Shown here: positions 7,082-15,585 of the stretch, piece by piece | Layout of the letters: each line of letters begins with the position of its first letter | How positions within the stretch are numbered: position 1 is the first letter of the stretch | Source of the DNA: DASQHL01 sp963843685 | GTDB taxonomy: Bacteria > Chloroflexota > Dehalococcoidia > DSTF01 > JACRBR01 | Length of the DNA stretch: 64,000 nt | Direction of reading: 5' to 3' | NCBI GenBank assembly: GCA_963843685.1 | Contig: CAWJLO010000005.1 | Span: 1 to 64,000 of the forward strand | The notes under the pieces: model-generated | Database searches by the model: none | What the model was told of the DNA's origin: nothing | Seen by the model: the letters and a program-made list of their open reading frames with translations, nothing else | Position numbers and translations under genes: made by a program

Positions 7082-8290
7082 TTGGAGCTTCGTCGCTGGC
7101 AATGGCCGATCGCCATGGCGCTTCTCGCCTGGCCCGCCGCAAGCCTGCGTATGGGTCTCTGGGGCGCCGGGCAGCCGGTCGAGACGCTGTGCTACGGCCT
7201 CGCCATCGTGTCGGCTGCGTTCCTCCTCACCTGGTGCGCCGAGGCCGCCGAACGCGACATCCCTCGCACGTTAGCGCTGGCCGGGCTCGCGCTGGTCGCG
7301 GTGCTGCCGGAGTACGCCGTCGACATGCTCTTCGCGTGGAAGGCGGGCCACGACCCGTCGTACGCGGCGTTCGCCACCGCGAACATGACGGGCGGCAACC
7401 GGCTGCTCGTCGGCCTGGGCTGGACGATGGTGGTCGGCATCTTCTGGATCCGCACGCGCAAGAGTCTCCTGGAACTGGCCGCGCTCCACCGCACGGAGGT
7501 CGGGCTGCTCGGCGTCGCGACCGTCTATTCGTTCGTCATCCCGCTGCGCGGCGGCCTCACGCTCTTCGACGCGGCATTTCTCGTCGGCCTGTTCTGCGTC
7601 TACGTGTATCTCGCGTCCCGCGGCGAGATGGAGGAGGAGTCGTCACTCGTCGGGCCCGCCGAGACGATCGCGAATCTCCCAATGAGACAGCGGCGGATGC
7701 TGGTGCTCGCGATGTTCCTCTACGCTGGTGCGTCCATCCTCGTGGCGGCCGAGCCGTTCGCCGACGGCCTGATCAAGACGGGTGTGCAGTTCGGCATCGA
7801 CGAGTTCCAGCTCGTGCAGTGGGTCGCCCCTCTGGCGTCCGAGTTCCCGGAGTTCCTCGTCGCCGGGCTGTTGGCGTGGAGGATGCGTGCCGACGCGGCG
7901 CTCGGCGCCCTCGTCTCGTCGAAAGTGAACCAGTGGACGCTGCTCATCGGCTGCCTGCCCATCGCCTACGCGATCTCGAGCCACAGCATCAATCCGCTGC
8001 CGACCGACACGCGCCAGACCGAGGAGGTGTTGCTGACGGCGGCGCAGAGCCTCCTCGCCGTGATCATGCTGTTGAACCTGCGCATGTCGCTGTGGGAAGC
8101 GGGCATCCTCGCTGTGCTGTTCCTGGCACAGTTCCTGACACCGCACTCGATCGTCCCGCGCAACGTCTTCTCCGCCATGTACCTGGCGTTTGCGGCCGTC
8201 TTCATCGTGCGGGCATACGTCGAGATGCGGCCGTTTCTCCCGCAACGCGTCTTCCGTGGTCCGGCGCCCGGCCTCGATCGCCCGGCCTAG
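7082..8290 (+). CDS. Cation/proton or sodium/calcium exchanger family (CaCA) membrane protein under Mn2+ riboswitch
   Basis: 402 residues, about ten hydrophobic helices. Two inverted-repeat alpha motifs of the CaCA superfamily are visible: LPEYAVDMLFAWKAG followed by ANMTGGNRLLVG (about residues 77-120), and SEFPEFLVAGLLAW followed by SSKVNQWTLLIG (about 260-300). The acidic residues in these motifs bind the cation. The start is a TTG with GGGAGG ten bases upstream. Its place behind a Mn2+ riboswitch suggests export of Mn2+ or Ca2+/Mn2+; the substrate is inferred from regulation and not from residues. The next gene starts 33 bases downstream. Confidence 0.85.
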   Translation: MELRRWQWPIAMALLAWPAASLRMGLWGAGQPVETLCYGLAIVSAAFLLTWCAEAAERDIPRTLALAGLALVAVLPEYAVDMLFAWKAGHDPSYAAFATANMTGGNRLLVGLGWTMVVGIFWIRTRKSLLELAALHRTEVGLLGVATVYSFVIPLRGGLTLFDAAFLVGLFCVYVYLASRGEMEEESSLVGPAETIANLPMRQRRMLVLAMFLYAGASILVAAEPFADGLIKTGVQFGIDEFQLVQWVAPLASEFPEFLVAGLLAWRMRADAALGALVSSKVNQWTLLIGCLPIAYAISSHSINPLPTDTRQTEEVLLTAAQSLLAVIMLLNLRMSLWEAGILAVLFLAQFLTPHSIVPRNVFSAMYLAFAAVFIVRAYVEMRPFLPQRVFRGPAPGLDRPA

Positions 8291-8323
8291 TGCCAGCGTA
8301 CGGGTTCGGCGTACGGTGACAGG

Positions 8324-8764
8324 ATGGACGCACGGGACGAGTCTGCCGCGATCTTCGCCAGCGCCCGCGAGCGCCACACGGCCGGCGACGTCGCCGGCGG
8401 AGTGGATCTCGCCCGGCGCGCGCTCGAGCTCGACCCGGAGAACGTGGAGGCGATCGAGCACCTCGCGACTGTCCTCGTAACGAGGCGCGCTCGCTACGAC
8501 GAGGGCCTGGCCCTGATCGAGCGGGCCGTCGCACTGCGCCCTGAAGACGCGGGCCTCTGGTATGCGCTGGGCTGGTGCAGCGAGTTCGCGGCGCACGAGC
8601 AGCAGCGCCGCCCTGCTCCGCGATCGAGCCGAACCCCGCGCGATCTGTATGAGCGCGCCGCGCAAGCGTTCCGGACCTGTCTCTCGCTCAAGCCCGAAGG
8701 CAAGCTCGCGGACGACGCCGAGGACCTGCTCGACCACGTAGAGAACGAACTCTCGCGCCTCTGA
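8324..8764 (+). CDS. TPR-repeat protein
   Basis: 146 residues with at least two to three tetratricopeptide-like helical pairs: residues about 10-40 (GDVAGGVDLARRALELDP), 45-75 (ARYDEGLALIERAVALRP) and 100-135 (YERAAQAFRTCLSLKPEG). TPR proteins bind other proteins; there is no catalytic domain. No signal peptide is seen, so it is probably cytoplasmic. It follows the exchanger gene closely and may share its transcript. Role unknown. Confidence 0.72.
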   Translation: MDARDESAAIFASARERHTAGDVAGGVDLARRALELDPENVEAIEHLATVLVTRRARYDEGLALIERAVALRPEDAGLWYALGWCSEFAAHEQQRRPAPRSSRTPRDLYERAAQAFRTCLSLKPEGKLADDAEDLLDHVENELSRL

Positions 8765-8843
8765 GCCCTCCCCTGCCCCATCCCTGGCGCCTAGAATGGC
8801 AGCGTCGGCCGCAACAACCAGATTCGGAACGAGGACAGGCGCG

Positions 8844-10190
8844 ATGGACATTGAGCAACGTTATGTCGAGCTACATCCTTCGTCGCGTCGGCTCCACGAG
8901 CGCGCCCTGCGCCTCTTCCCCAACGGCGTCACCCACGACATGCGGCACGCCACCCCCTTCCCGCTCTACGTCGCAAGCGCCGCCGGCAGCCGAAAGGTCG
9001 ACGTCGACGGCAACCAGATCGTCGACTTCGTCATGGGCCACGGCGCCCTGCTCCTCGGCCACCAGCACCCTGCGGTGACGGAGGCGGTGCAGGCGCAAGC
9101 GGCCCGCGGCACGCACTACGGCGCCTCCCACGAGCTGGAGATCCGCTGGGGCGAGCTGGTGCAGCGGATCGTGCCCTCCGCGGAGCACCTGCGTTTCACG
9201 TCGTCCGGCACCGAGGCGACGATGATGGCCGCTCGGCTGGCGCGCGCCTTCACCGGCCGGGAGAAGATCATCCGTCTGCGCGAGCACTTCCACGGATGGA
9301 ACGACAGCGTCAGCGGCCAACCTCAACTCGAGGAGACCGTGCCTTCGTCGCCAGGGCTGACGCGCGGCGCGCTCGAGGGCTCGATCGTGCTGCCGCAGGG
9401 TGACGTCGAGGCCCTTGAGCGCACCCTCCGCGAGGACGGCGGCGTGATCGCGGCGATGATCTTCGAAACGACAGGCGCGCACTGGGGCACGGAGCCGATG
9501 GACCTCGAATACGTGCGGCGTGCGCGCGAGCTGACGGAGCAGCACGGTGTGCTCTTGATCTTCGATGAGGTGATCACGGGATTCCGTGTCGCGCCGGGCG
9601 GCGCGCAGGAGGCGTACGGCATCACGCCTGACCTGACGACGCTGGCGAAGATCCTCGCCGGCGGACTGCCCGGCGGGTGCGTCGCCGGACGCGCTGACGT
9701 CATCGACCAGATCGCCATCCGTGATGACGGCACGCGCGACCGCGTCTCGCACCAGGGCACGTTCAACGCCAACCCCCTGTCGTCGGCCGCCGGCGGCGCG
9801 TGTCTCGCACTGATCGAAACCGGCGAGCACCAGCGGCGCGCCAACGAGACGGCCGCGAAGCTCGCCCGCGCGATGAACGCCGTCTTCCAGGAGGAATCGA
9901 TCGCCGGCAGCGTCTACGGTCAAGCGTCGATGCTGCACGTCGCGCTCGGCTTCGACCAGCAGCCGCCGGACGGCTACTCGTGGGGCTGGCGCCGGCTCCC
10001 CTGCTCGCCGCCGCGCGTCGCGCCCGCCGCGGCGAAGGCATTGCGGCTCGGCATGATCAACGAGGGTGTGGACTTGATGTCCGGCGGCATGATGGTGTCC
10101 TCCGCGCACGGCGATGCCGATGTCGACGTGACCGTGCAGGCGTTCCGGCGCACGTTGCGCGCGATGAAAGACGAAGGGCTCGCCGGCTGA
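8844..10190 (+). CDS. Class III PLP aminotransferase, glutamate-1-semialdehyde aminomutase-like
   Basis: 448 residues. Fold-type I class III aminotransferase: the cofactor phosphate loop SSGTEATMMA, the FDEVITGFR motif with the Asp that holds the pyridine nitrogen, and the Schiff-base Lys in TTLAKILAGGLPGG. The overall pattern is like HemL but may be one of the HemL-like enzymes of unknown substrate, since no other haem genes are near. The ATG at 8844 is preferred: GAGGA lies about ten bases before it, and a -10 (TAGAAT, 8792-8797) would place the transcript start beyond the earlier ATG at 8796. Confidence 0.88.
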   Translation: MDIEQRYVELHPSSRRLHERALRLFPNGVTHDMRHATPFPLYVASAAGSRKVDVDGNQIVDFVMGHGALLLGHQHPAVTEAVQAQAARGTHYGASHELEIRWGELVQRIVPSAEHLRFTSSGTEATMMAARLARAFTGREKIIRLREHFHGWNDSVSGQPQLEETVPSSPGLTRGALEGSIVLPQGDVEALERTLREDGGVIAAMIFETTGAHWGTEPMDLEYVRRARELTEQHGVLLIFDEVITGFRVAPGGAQEAYGITPDLTTLAKILAGGLPGGCVAGRADVIDQIAIRDDGTRDRVSHQGTFNANPLSSAAGGACLALIETGEHQRRANETAAKLARAMNAVFQEESIAGSVYGQASMLHVALGFDQQPPDGYSWGWRRLPCSPPRVAPAAAKALRLGMINEGVDLMSGGMMVSSAHGDADVDVTVQAFRRTLRAMKDEGLAG

Positions 10191-10427
10191 CTACTTGTCC
10201 GGGAACGTGACCAGCGAGGTCGTGCTCTCGATGCCCGGTATCGTCCGGATCTTGTCGCTGAGGATCGGCGGCACGTCGCTGAGCGACTCGACCTCGATCT
10301 CGATCACGATGTCGTAGGGGCCCATCACCTCGTGCAATTCCTTCACACCGGGGATGGCACGGACCGAGTTCACCACTTCCCTTGTGTTCCCCGGCTGCGT
10401 GACCACCAACACGTACGCCTTGATCAT
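10191..10427 (-). CDS. Stand-alone Lrp/AsnC-type RAM ligand-binding domain
   Basis: 78 residues, a single alpha/beta RAM domain: MIKAYVLVVTQPG, the VNSVRAIPGVKELHEVMGPYDIV stretch, and a closing strand around the TTSLVTF sequence. There is no helix-turn-helix, so it is not itself a DNA-binding regulator; such small forms assemble into ring-like oligomers and may bind amino acids or partner with full Lrp proteins. It faces the aminotransferase gene tail to tail. The start is the ATG just after a purine-rich AGGAGGCAGGG stretch. Confidence 0.85.
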   Translation of the reverse strand: MIKAYVLVVTQPGNTREVVNSVRAIPGVKELHEVMGPYDIVIEIEVESLSDVPPILSDKIRTIPGIESTTSLVTFPDK

Positions 10428-10586
10428 GCCCTGCCTCCTGCGATTCTGATCAGGTGCGTCAGCGGTTGATCGAGAGGAACGGAGCACCGATACTCAAGGA
10501 AAACCGCGGGACGAGCGCCTACTTGGTACAGGTTCCGCGAAGCGGCGTCAATCGTGTCTGCGCCCGGCGATGCGTGAACGCCCTAG

Positions 10587-10616
10587 TTAGGCGGGCCCTC
10601 GCTCGTGAGATACAAT
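10587..10616 (+). promoter_or_regulatory. Promoter for CBS-korAB operon
   Basis: TTAGGC (10587-10592), an 18-base spacer, and TACAAT (10611-10616). Transcription would start near 10623, upstream of the CBS protein start, which argues against the in-frame ATG at 10615. Confidence 0.6.
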
Positions 10617-10689
10617 GTGTTCTTGGAGCCCGCTGCGCGTCTGCGCCGGGCGACCGCGCCACCGGATGCACGGCGCGGCTGAGGCAAGC

Positions 10690-11154
10690 GTGGTCGAAGA
10701 GATCTTCCAGACCGACCCCATCAGCTCTCTCGGACTCCCCTTACCCGTATCGATCGGTCGCGACGCCACTGTTGGCGCCGCCCTCGCCGCCGTGCAGAAG
10801 CAGGGCCAGGGTTACGTGCTGATCGTCGACGACGGCAAGCCCGTCGGCATCATGAGCGAGCGCGAAGTCCTCATGCGTGTGGTTGCGCGCGACGTTAAGT
10901 ACGACGAGAGCGTCGAGAAATACATGTCGCACGACCCTGAGACGCTGACGCAGAAGGATCAGATCGCCCAGGCGATCCAGATGATGAACGAAGGCGGAGA
11001 GCGGAACATCCCGATCGTCAACGCGTCCGGCAGAGCCGTCGCCGTGCTCCGGACCGTCGACATCATTCACTTCCTGGCGGAGGCGTTCCCCGCGCAGGTG
11101 ATGAACCTGCCGCCGAGGCCTCACCAACTCATCCCGGAACCGGAGGGGGCGTAG
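10690..11154 (+). CDS. CBS-domain-pair protein
   Basis: About 154 residues made of two CBS motifs (a Bateman module): the first around VSIGRDATVGAALAAVQKQ to GIMSEREVL, the second around MSHDPETLTQKDQIAQAIQMM to VLRTVDIIHFL. Bateman modules bind adenosyl nucleotides and tune partner proteins. The stop overlaps the korA start by one base, so translation is coupled and control of the oxidoreductase is a reasonable guess. Start: GTG at 10690 with GAGG five bases before; an ATG at 10666 is the alternative. Confidence 0.85.
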   Translation: MVEEIFQTDPISSLGLPLPVSIGRDATVGAALAAVQKQGQGYVLIVDDGKPVGIMSEREVLMRVVARDVKYDESVEKYMSHDPETLTQKDQIAQAIQMMNEGGERNIPIVNASGRAVAVLRTVDIIHFLAEAFPAQVMNLPPRPHQLIPEPEGA

Positions 11155-13016
11155 TGACAACGCTGACGAAACAGTCGAAGCAGCCGGATCAGGGCGACGT
11201 ACAGGAGCTGGAGCGCGTGACGATCCGCTTCGCCGGGGACTCCGGCGACGGCATGCAGCTTGCGGGCACGCAGTTCACCAAGACGTCGGCCGTGGCGGGC
11301 AACGACATCAGCACCTTCCCGGACATCCCGGCCGAGATCCGGGCGCCGCAGGGGTCGCTGCCGGGCGTCAGTGGTTTCCAGGTCAGCTTCTCCAGCCAGG
11401 ACATCTACACGCCGGGCGACGCCCCCGACGTGCTCGTCGCCATGAACCCGGCGGCGCTGAAGACGAACCTCGCCGACCTGCCCCGCGGCGGCATCCTCGT
11501 CGTAAACGAGGATGAGTTCAACGAGACCAACCTCCGGAAGGCTGCCTACACGACGAACCCGCTCGAAGACGGCAGCCTCCGCTCGTACCGGCTCTTCCGG
11601 GTGCCGGTCTCGACGCTGAACGGCCGCGCGCTGCAGGAGAGCGGACTCACAGCCGTGCAGGTCGACCGCTGCAAGAACATGTTCGCGCTCGGCCTCATGT
11701 TCTGGATGTACAGCCGCTCGCTCGACACGACGCTGCGCTGGATCGACGAGAAGTTCGGCAAGAACAAGGCCGTCGCTGACGGCAACAAGACATCGCTGAA
11801 GGCCGGCTATCACTTCGGCGAGACGACGGAGATGTTCGCCGCGCACTACCACGTGCCGAAGGCGAAGCTGAAGCCGGGCCTCTATCGCAACATCACCGGC
11901 AACGAAGCGACCGCGCTCGGCTTCATCACGGCGTCGAAGCTGTCCGGCCGGCCGCTCTTCTACGGAAGCTACCCCATCACGCCGGCGAGCGACGTGCTGC
12001 ACGAGCTGGCCCGCTTCAAGCGCTTCGGCGTGCGCACCTTCCAGGCTGAGGACGAGATCGCGGCGATCGGCGCGGCGATCGGCGCCTCGTTTGGCGGCGC
12101 GCTCGGACTCACGGGCACGAGCGGCCCCGGCGTGGCGCTCAAGAGCGAGGCAATTGGCCTCGCCGTGATGGTCGAGCTGCCGCTGGTGATCATGGACGTA
12201 CAGCGCGCCGGCCCAAGCACCGGCATGCCGACCAAGACGGAGCAGGGAGACCTGCTGCAGGCGATGTTCGGCCGTAACGGCGAGTCGCCCGTGGCGATCG
12301 TCGCGCCGGCCACCGCGTCGGACTGCTACCACATGGCCGTCGAGGCGTTCCGCATCGCCGTGAAGTACCGGACGCCCGTGATCTTCCTCTCGGACGGTTA
12401 CCTCGGCATGGGTTCGGAGCCGTGGCTCGTGCCCGACGCGGACGCGCTGCCGCCCATCGACCCCAACTTCGCAGCCGACGCCGCGACCTTCATGCCCTAC
12501 GCGCGTGATCCGAAGACCCTCGCGCGCCCATGGGCGATCCCCGGCACGCCTGACCTGGAGCACCGCATCGGCGGCCTCGAAAAGGCCGACATCACCGGCA
12601 ACGTCAGCTACGACCCCGCGAACCACGACAAGATGGTGCGGCTCCGCGCCGAGAAGATCGAACGCATCGTCCAGGACGTGCCCGACGTAGAGGTCACGGG
12701 CGACGATTCGGGAGGCCTGCTCGTACTTGGCTGGGGCAGCACGTACGGCGTCATCACCACGGCCGTGCAACGCGCGCGGGCGCAGGGGAAGCGCGTATCG
12801 GCGGCGCACCTGCGCTACCTGAACCCGCTTCCGGGCAACCTGGGCGAGGTCCTGCGTCGATACGACCAGGTGCTGATGCCGGAGATCAACCTCGGACAGA
12901 TGCGCATGCTGGTGCGCGCGAAGTACCTGGTGGACGTGGTCGGCCTCAACAAGGTCTCGGGCCGCCCGTTCACCATCGCCGAGGTCGAGAACAAGATCGC
13001 CGAGCTGCTCGGCTAG
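11154..13016 (+). CDS. korA: 2-oxoacid:ferredoxin oxidoreductase, alpha subunit (gamma-alpha fusion)
   Basis: 620 residues. Residues about 20-190 are the gamma domain (RFAGDSGDGMQLAG start), fused to the alpha (PFOR N-terminal-like) domain at about 215-470 (GSYPITPASDVLHELAR, AEDEIAAIGAAIG, GTSGPGVALKSEAIGLAV) and a C-terminal alpha domain ending with the LRYLNPLP stretch. Together with the next gene it decarboxylates a 2-oxoacid to acyl-CoA, passing electrons to ferredoxin. The fusion layout matches mycobacterial-type KorA (2-oxoglutarate), though pyruvate cannot be excluded. GTG start with GGAGGGGG upstream; the start overlaps the CBS gene stop. Confidence 0.95.
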   Translation: MTTLTKQSKQPDQGDVQELERVTIRFAGDSGDGMQLAGTQFTKTSAVAGNDISTFPDIPAEIRAPQGSLPGVSGFQVSFSSQDIYTPGDAPDVLVAMNPAALKTNLADLPRGGILVVNEDEFNETNLRKAAYTTNPLEDGSLRSYRLFRVPVSTLNGRALQESGLTAVQVDRCKNMFALGLMFWMYSRSLDTTLRWIDEKFGKNKAVADGNKTSLKAGYHFGETTEMFAAHYHVPKAKLKPGLYRNITGNEATALGFITASKLSGRPLFYGSYPITPASDVLHELARFKRFGVRTFQAEDEIAAIGAAIGASFGGALGLTGTSGPGVALKSEAIGLAVMVELPLVIMDVQRAGPSTGMPTKTEQGDLLQAMFGRNGESPVAIVAPATASDCYHMAVEAFRIAVKYRTPVIFLSDGYLGMGSEPWLVPDADALPPIDPNFAADAATFMPYARDPKTLARPWAIPGTPDLEHRIGGLEKADITGNVSYDPANHDKMVRLRAEKIERIVQDVPDVEVTGDDSGGLLVLGWGSTYGVITTAVQRARAQGKRVSAAHLRYLNPLPGNLGEVLRRYDQVLMPEINLGQMRMLVRAKYLVDVVGLNKVSGRPFTIAEVENKIAELLG

Positions 13017-13028
13017 TCAGGGGCAATC

Positions 13029-14063
13029 ATGGTAACCGCGAATCGCGGAGAAATCGGCGTCACCGGCCTCAGCAGGAAGGACTTCGTGTCCGACCAGGAG
13101 GTTCGATGGTGCCCGGGCTGCGGCGACTACTCGATCCTGGCCCAGACCCAGAAGGTGATGCCGGAGCTGGGCATCCCGCGCGAGAACATCGTCTTCATCT
13201 CGGGGATCGGCTGCTCCAGCCGCCTCCCCTACTACATGAACACGTACGGCTTCCACAGCATCCACGGCCGCGCGCCGACGATCGCCAGCGGCCTGAAGGC
13301 GGCGCGCCCGGACCTCAGCGTCTGGGTGGTCACCGGTGACGGCGACGCGCTGAGCATCGGCGGCAACCACATCCTCCACGTGCTGCGCCGGAACGTCGAC
13401 CTCCAGATCATCCTGCACAACAACGAGATCTACGGCCTCACGAAGGGCCAGTACTCGCCGACGTCCGAGCTGGGCAAGCGCACGAAGTCCTCGCCCTACG
13501 GCACGATCGACCGGCCTCTGCGGCCGCTCAGCGTCGCCATCGGGGCCGAGGCCACCTTCGTTGCCCGCTCGCTCGATGCCGACGCGCACCACCTGCAGGC
13601 CACGCTGCAGCGCGCGTACGAGCACCACGGCACGTCGTTCGTCGAGGTCTACCAGAACTGCAACATCTTCAACGACGGCGCCTTCGCCGACTTCACGGCG
13701 AAGGAGGTGCGTGCCGACCGCATGATCATGCTCGAGCACGGCCAGCCGATGATCTTCGGCAAGGAGCGCGACAAGGGCCTGCGCCTCAACGGCATGGGGA
13801 TCGAGGTCGTGCAGCTCGGCAACGGGATCACGGAGGATGACCTTCTCGTCCACGACGAGACGCGCGAGAACCCCAGCATCGCCTTCCTGCTCAGCCGCAT
13901 GGACTATCCGGACTTCCCGGTGCCGATCGGTGTCCTCCGGGCCGTGCAGCGGCCGACCTACGACGCGATGATGACCGAGCAGGTCGAGCACGCGATCCAG
14001 ACCGAAGGCGTCGGCGACCTCAAGGAGATCTTCGTCGAGGGTGACACCTGGACGGTGGAGTAG
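13029..14063 (+). CDS. korB: 2-oxoacid:ferredoxin oxidoreductase, beta subunit
   Basis: 344 residues. This is the thiamine pyrophosphate-binding subunit: WCPGCGDYSIL near residue 28, the GCSSRLPYYM stretch, and the TPP/Mg2+ motif GDGDALSIGGNH to NNEIYGLTKGQ (about residues 100-140). It lacks the C-terminal double [4Fe-4S] ferredoxin domain of full-length pyruvate oxidoreductases, as expected for KorB, which holds one cluster. It begins 12 bases after korA with AGGGG upstream. The gene pair gives ferredoxin-linked 2-oxoacid oxidation in the reductive or oxidative TCA route. Confidence 0.95.
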   Translation: MVTANRGEIGVTGLSRKDFVSDQEVRWCPGCGDYSILAQTQKVMPELGIPRENIVFISGIGCSSRLPYYMNTYGFHSIHGRAPTIASGLKAARPDLSVWVVTGDGDALSIGGNHILHVLRRNVDLQIILHNNEIYGLTKGQYSPTSELGKRTKSSPYGTIDRPLRPLSVAIGAEATFVARSLDADAHHLQATLQRAYEHHGTSFVEVYQNCNIFNDGAFADFTAKEVRADRMIMLEHGQPMIFGKERDKGLRLNGMGIEVVQLGNGITEDDLLVHDETRENPSIAFLLSRMDYPDFPVPIGVLRAVQRPTYDAMMTEQVEHAIQTEGVGDLKEIFVEGDTWTVE

Positions 14064-14073
14064 GGGTTCGTCC

Positions 14074-14565
14074 GTGATCTGTCCAGAGTGCGGATTCGAC
14101 AACATCCAGGGCGCGGACGTCTGCCGCAACTGCGGCAACGACCTCTACAACCGGCAGCCCGGCCGCGCGCCTGACTTCATCATGGCGCGCCTGCACGACA
14201 TTCCGGCGCAATCGCCGGTGCGCGTTGACACGACCGATCCCGTCGCGCTCGCCGTGCGCCTGATGCAGAACGCAAACACCGACTGCGTGCTCGTGATGAG
14301 CGGCGCGCAGCTGGCCGGCATCATCACCCCGTGGGACATCCTTCACAAGGTCGCCGGCCCGAGCGAGGACCTCAACGCCGTGACGTGCGGCCAGGTGATG
14401 ACCGCTGACCCCGTGTTCCTGCGTGAGGACGACGACGTCGCCGTCGCCATCAACAAGATGTCGATCGGCGGCTTCCGCCACATCCCCCTGCTCCAGGGCC
14501 GGACCCCGGTCGCCGTCGTCAGCATCCGCGACGTCTTCAGCCACCTCGCGCCGCACCTCGCGTAG
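14074..14565 (+). CDS. Zinc-ribbon protein with CBS pair
   Basis: 163 residues. The protein opens with a zinc ribbon (ICPECGF ... CRNCGND, two CxxC pairs within about 20 residues) and continues with a Bateman pair: PVRVDTTDPVALAVRLMQNAN to IITPWDILHKV, then MTADPVFLREDDDVAVAINKM to VVSIRDVFSHL. It starts with GTG at 14074, ten bases after the korB stop, with AGGGG before it. It is the second CBS protein in the korAB operon, so the oxidoreductase genes are flanked by two probable nucleotide sensors. Confidence 0.88.
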   Translation: MICPECGFDNIQGADVCRNCGNDLYNRQPGRAPDFIMARLHDIPAQSPVRVDTTDPVALAVRLMQNANTDCVLVMSGAQLAGIITPWDILHKVAGPSEDLNAVTCGQVMTADPVFLREDDDVAVAINKMSIGGFRHIPLLQGRTPVAVVSIRDVFSHLAPHLA

Positions 14566-14636
14566 CGCCCTAGTCCGCCCCCGTTCGGTCCGTTACGATT
14601 GCCTCCACACCACGGGAGACGCACGGAGCGACGTTG

Positions 14637-15560
14637 ATGGCGCAAGCACCAGGTATTTCGCTACGGCCGATGGTTGAGGGCGACCTCGGTGTCGCCTCCT
14701 ACATCGGCCGGGAGGCCATGGACGGCCTGCGGCTCAGTCAGGGCGAAGAGGTGCGGCCCTGGCAGCCGCGAGCGCCCTTCATGCAGCGCCACCTGCTCGG
14801 CACGGACCCCGACGGCGCCTGGATCGCCGAGATCAACGGCGCTCCCGTCGGCTACACCATGTCGCTCGTACGCGGCGACATCTGGTTCCTCTCGCAGCTC
14901 TTCGTCCAGCCCGACCAGCACGGCCATGGCGTCGGCGCTGCGCTGCTGGAGCGGACGCAGGCGTACGGTCGCGCGCGAGGCGCCACGATCTTCTCGGTGA
15001 TCGCGTCGTCGTCACGCGTGGCACACGCCCTCTACATGCGCGCCGGCATGTTCGCGACCGGCATCGGCTACCGCATGACGGGGCCTCTGGCGCCGCTCAC
15101 CGAGCTGCCCGACGCAGACGCCAGCAAGAAGCGCATCGTCGACTGTAGCGGCTGGCAGGACCGCATCGCCGAACTGGACCGCGAGGTGTTCGGCGCCGAG
15201 CGGCGTCAAGATCACGCCTTCTATCTTGACGCCGAGAGTGCGGGCGCGCCGTCGGCGTCCTTCGGCCTCAGCCGGGACGGTCGCCTGCTTGCCTACGGCT
15301 ACGCCGTCGCCGGCGACGGATTCATCGCACCGCTGGCCGCCTCGGAGCCGCAGGACCAGCTCCCCGTCCTGCGGATGGCCGCGGAGTGGCTCTCGGCGCA
15401 GCAGGAGAACGGCGACGTGCTCGTCTTGTCGCACAACCAGACGATCATGCGGGCGCTGCTCGCGGCGGGATGGAAGAGCCGCGGCTGGGTGTTCTTCATG
15501 ACCTCCGCGCCGTTCGGCAAGTTCGACCGGTACCACCCGGCCGGCGGCGCGCTCCTGTAA
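14637..15560 (+). CDS. Tandem GNAT N-acetyltransferase
   Basis: 307 residues. The N-terminal half is a GNAT domain with the acetyl-CoA loop FVQPDQHGHGVGAALLERT (the QxxGxG-type segment, about residues 97-115) followed by SRVAHALYMRAGM. The second half (about 160-300) has a weaker GNAT-like fold lacking a clear acetyl-CoA loop, so it probably serves substrate binding or dimerisation. Substrate unknown. The ATG at 14637 directly follows an in-frame TTG; a GGAG lies about ten bases upstream. It sits between the korAB operon and the glc genes on the same strand. Confidence 0.82.
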   Translation: MAQAPGISLRPMVEGDLGVASYIGREAMDGLRLSQGEEVRPWQPRAPFMQRHLLGTDPDGAWIAEINGAPVGYTMSLVRGDIWFLSQLFVQPDQHGHGVGAALLERTQAYGRARGATIFSVIASSSRVAHALYMRAGMFATGIGYRMTGPLAPLTELPDADASKKRIVDCSGWQDRIAELDREVFGAERRQDHAFYLDAESAGAPSASFGLSRDGRLLAYGYAVAGDGFIAPLAASEPQDQLPVLRMAAEWLSAQQENGDVLVLSHNQTIMRALLAAGWKSRGWVFFMTSAPFGKFDRYHPAGGALL

Positions 15561-15585
15561 CGTCGCACGCGGCCTATACTGGAGC

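Noticed and set aside
11121..12809. A 562-codon open frame on the minus strand opposite korA
   Set aside because: Low-complexity composition with no motif, fully covered by the clear korA gene.
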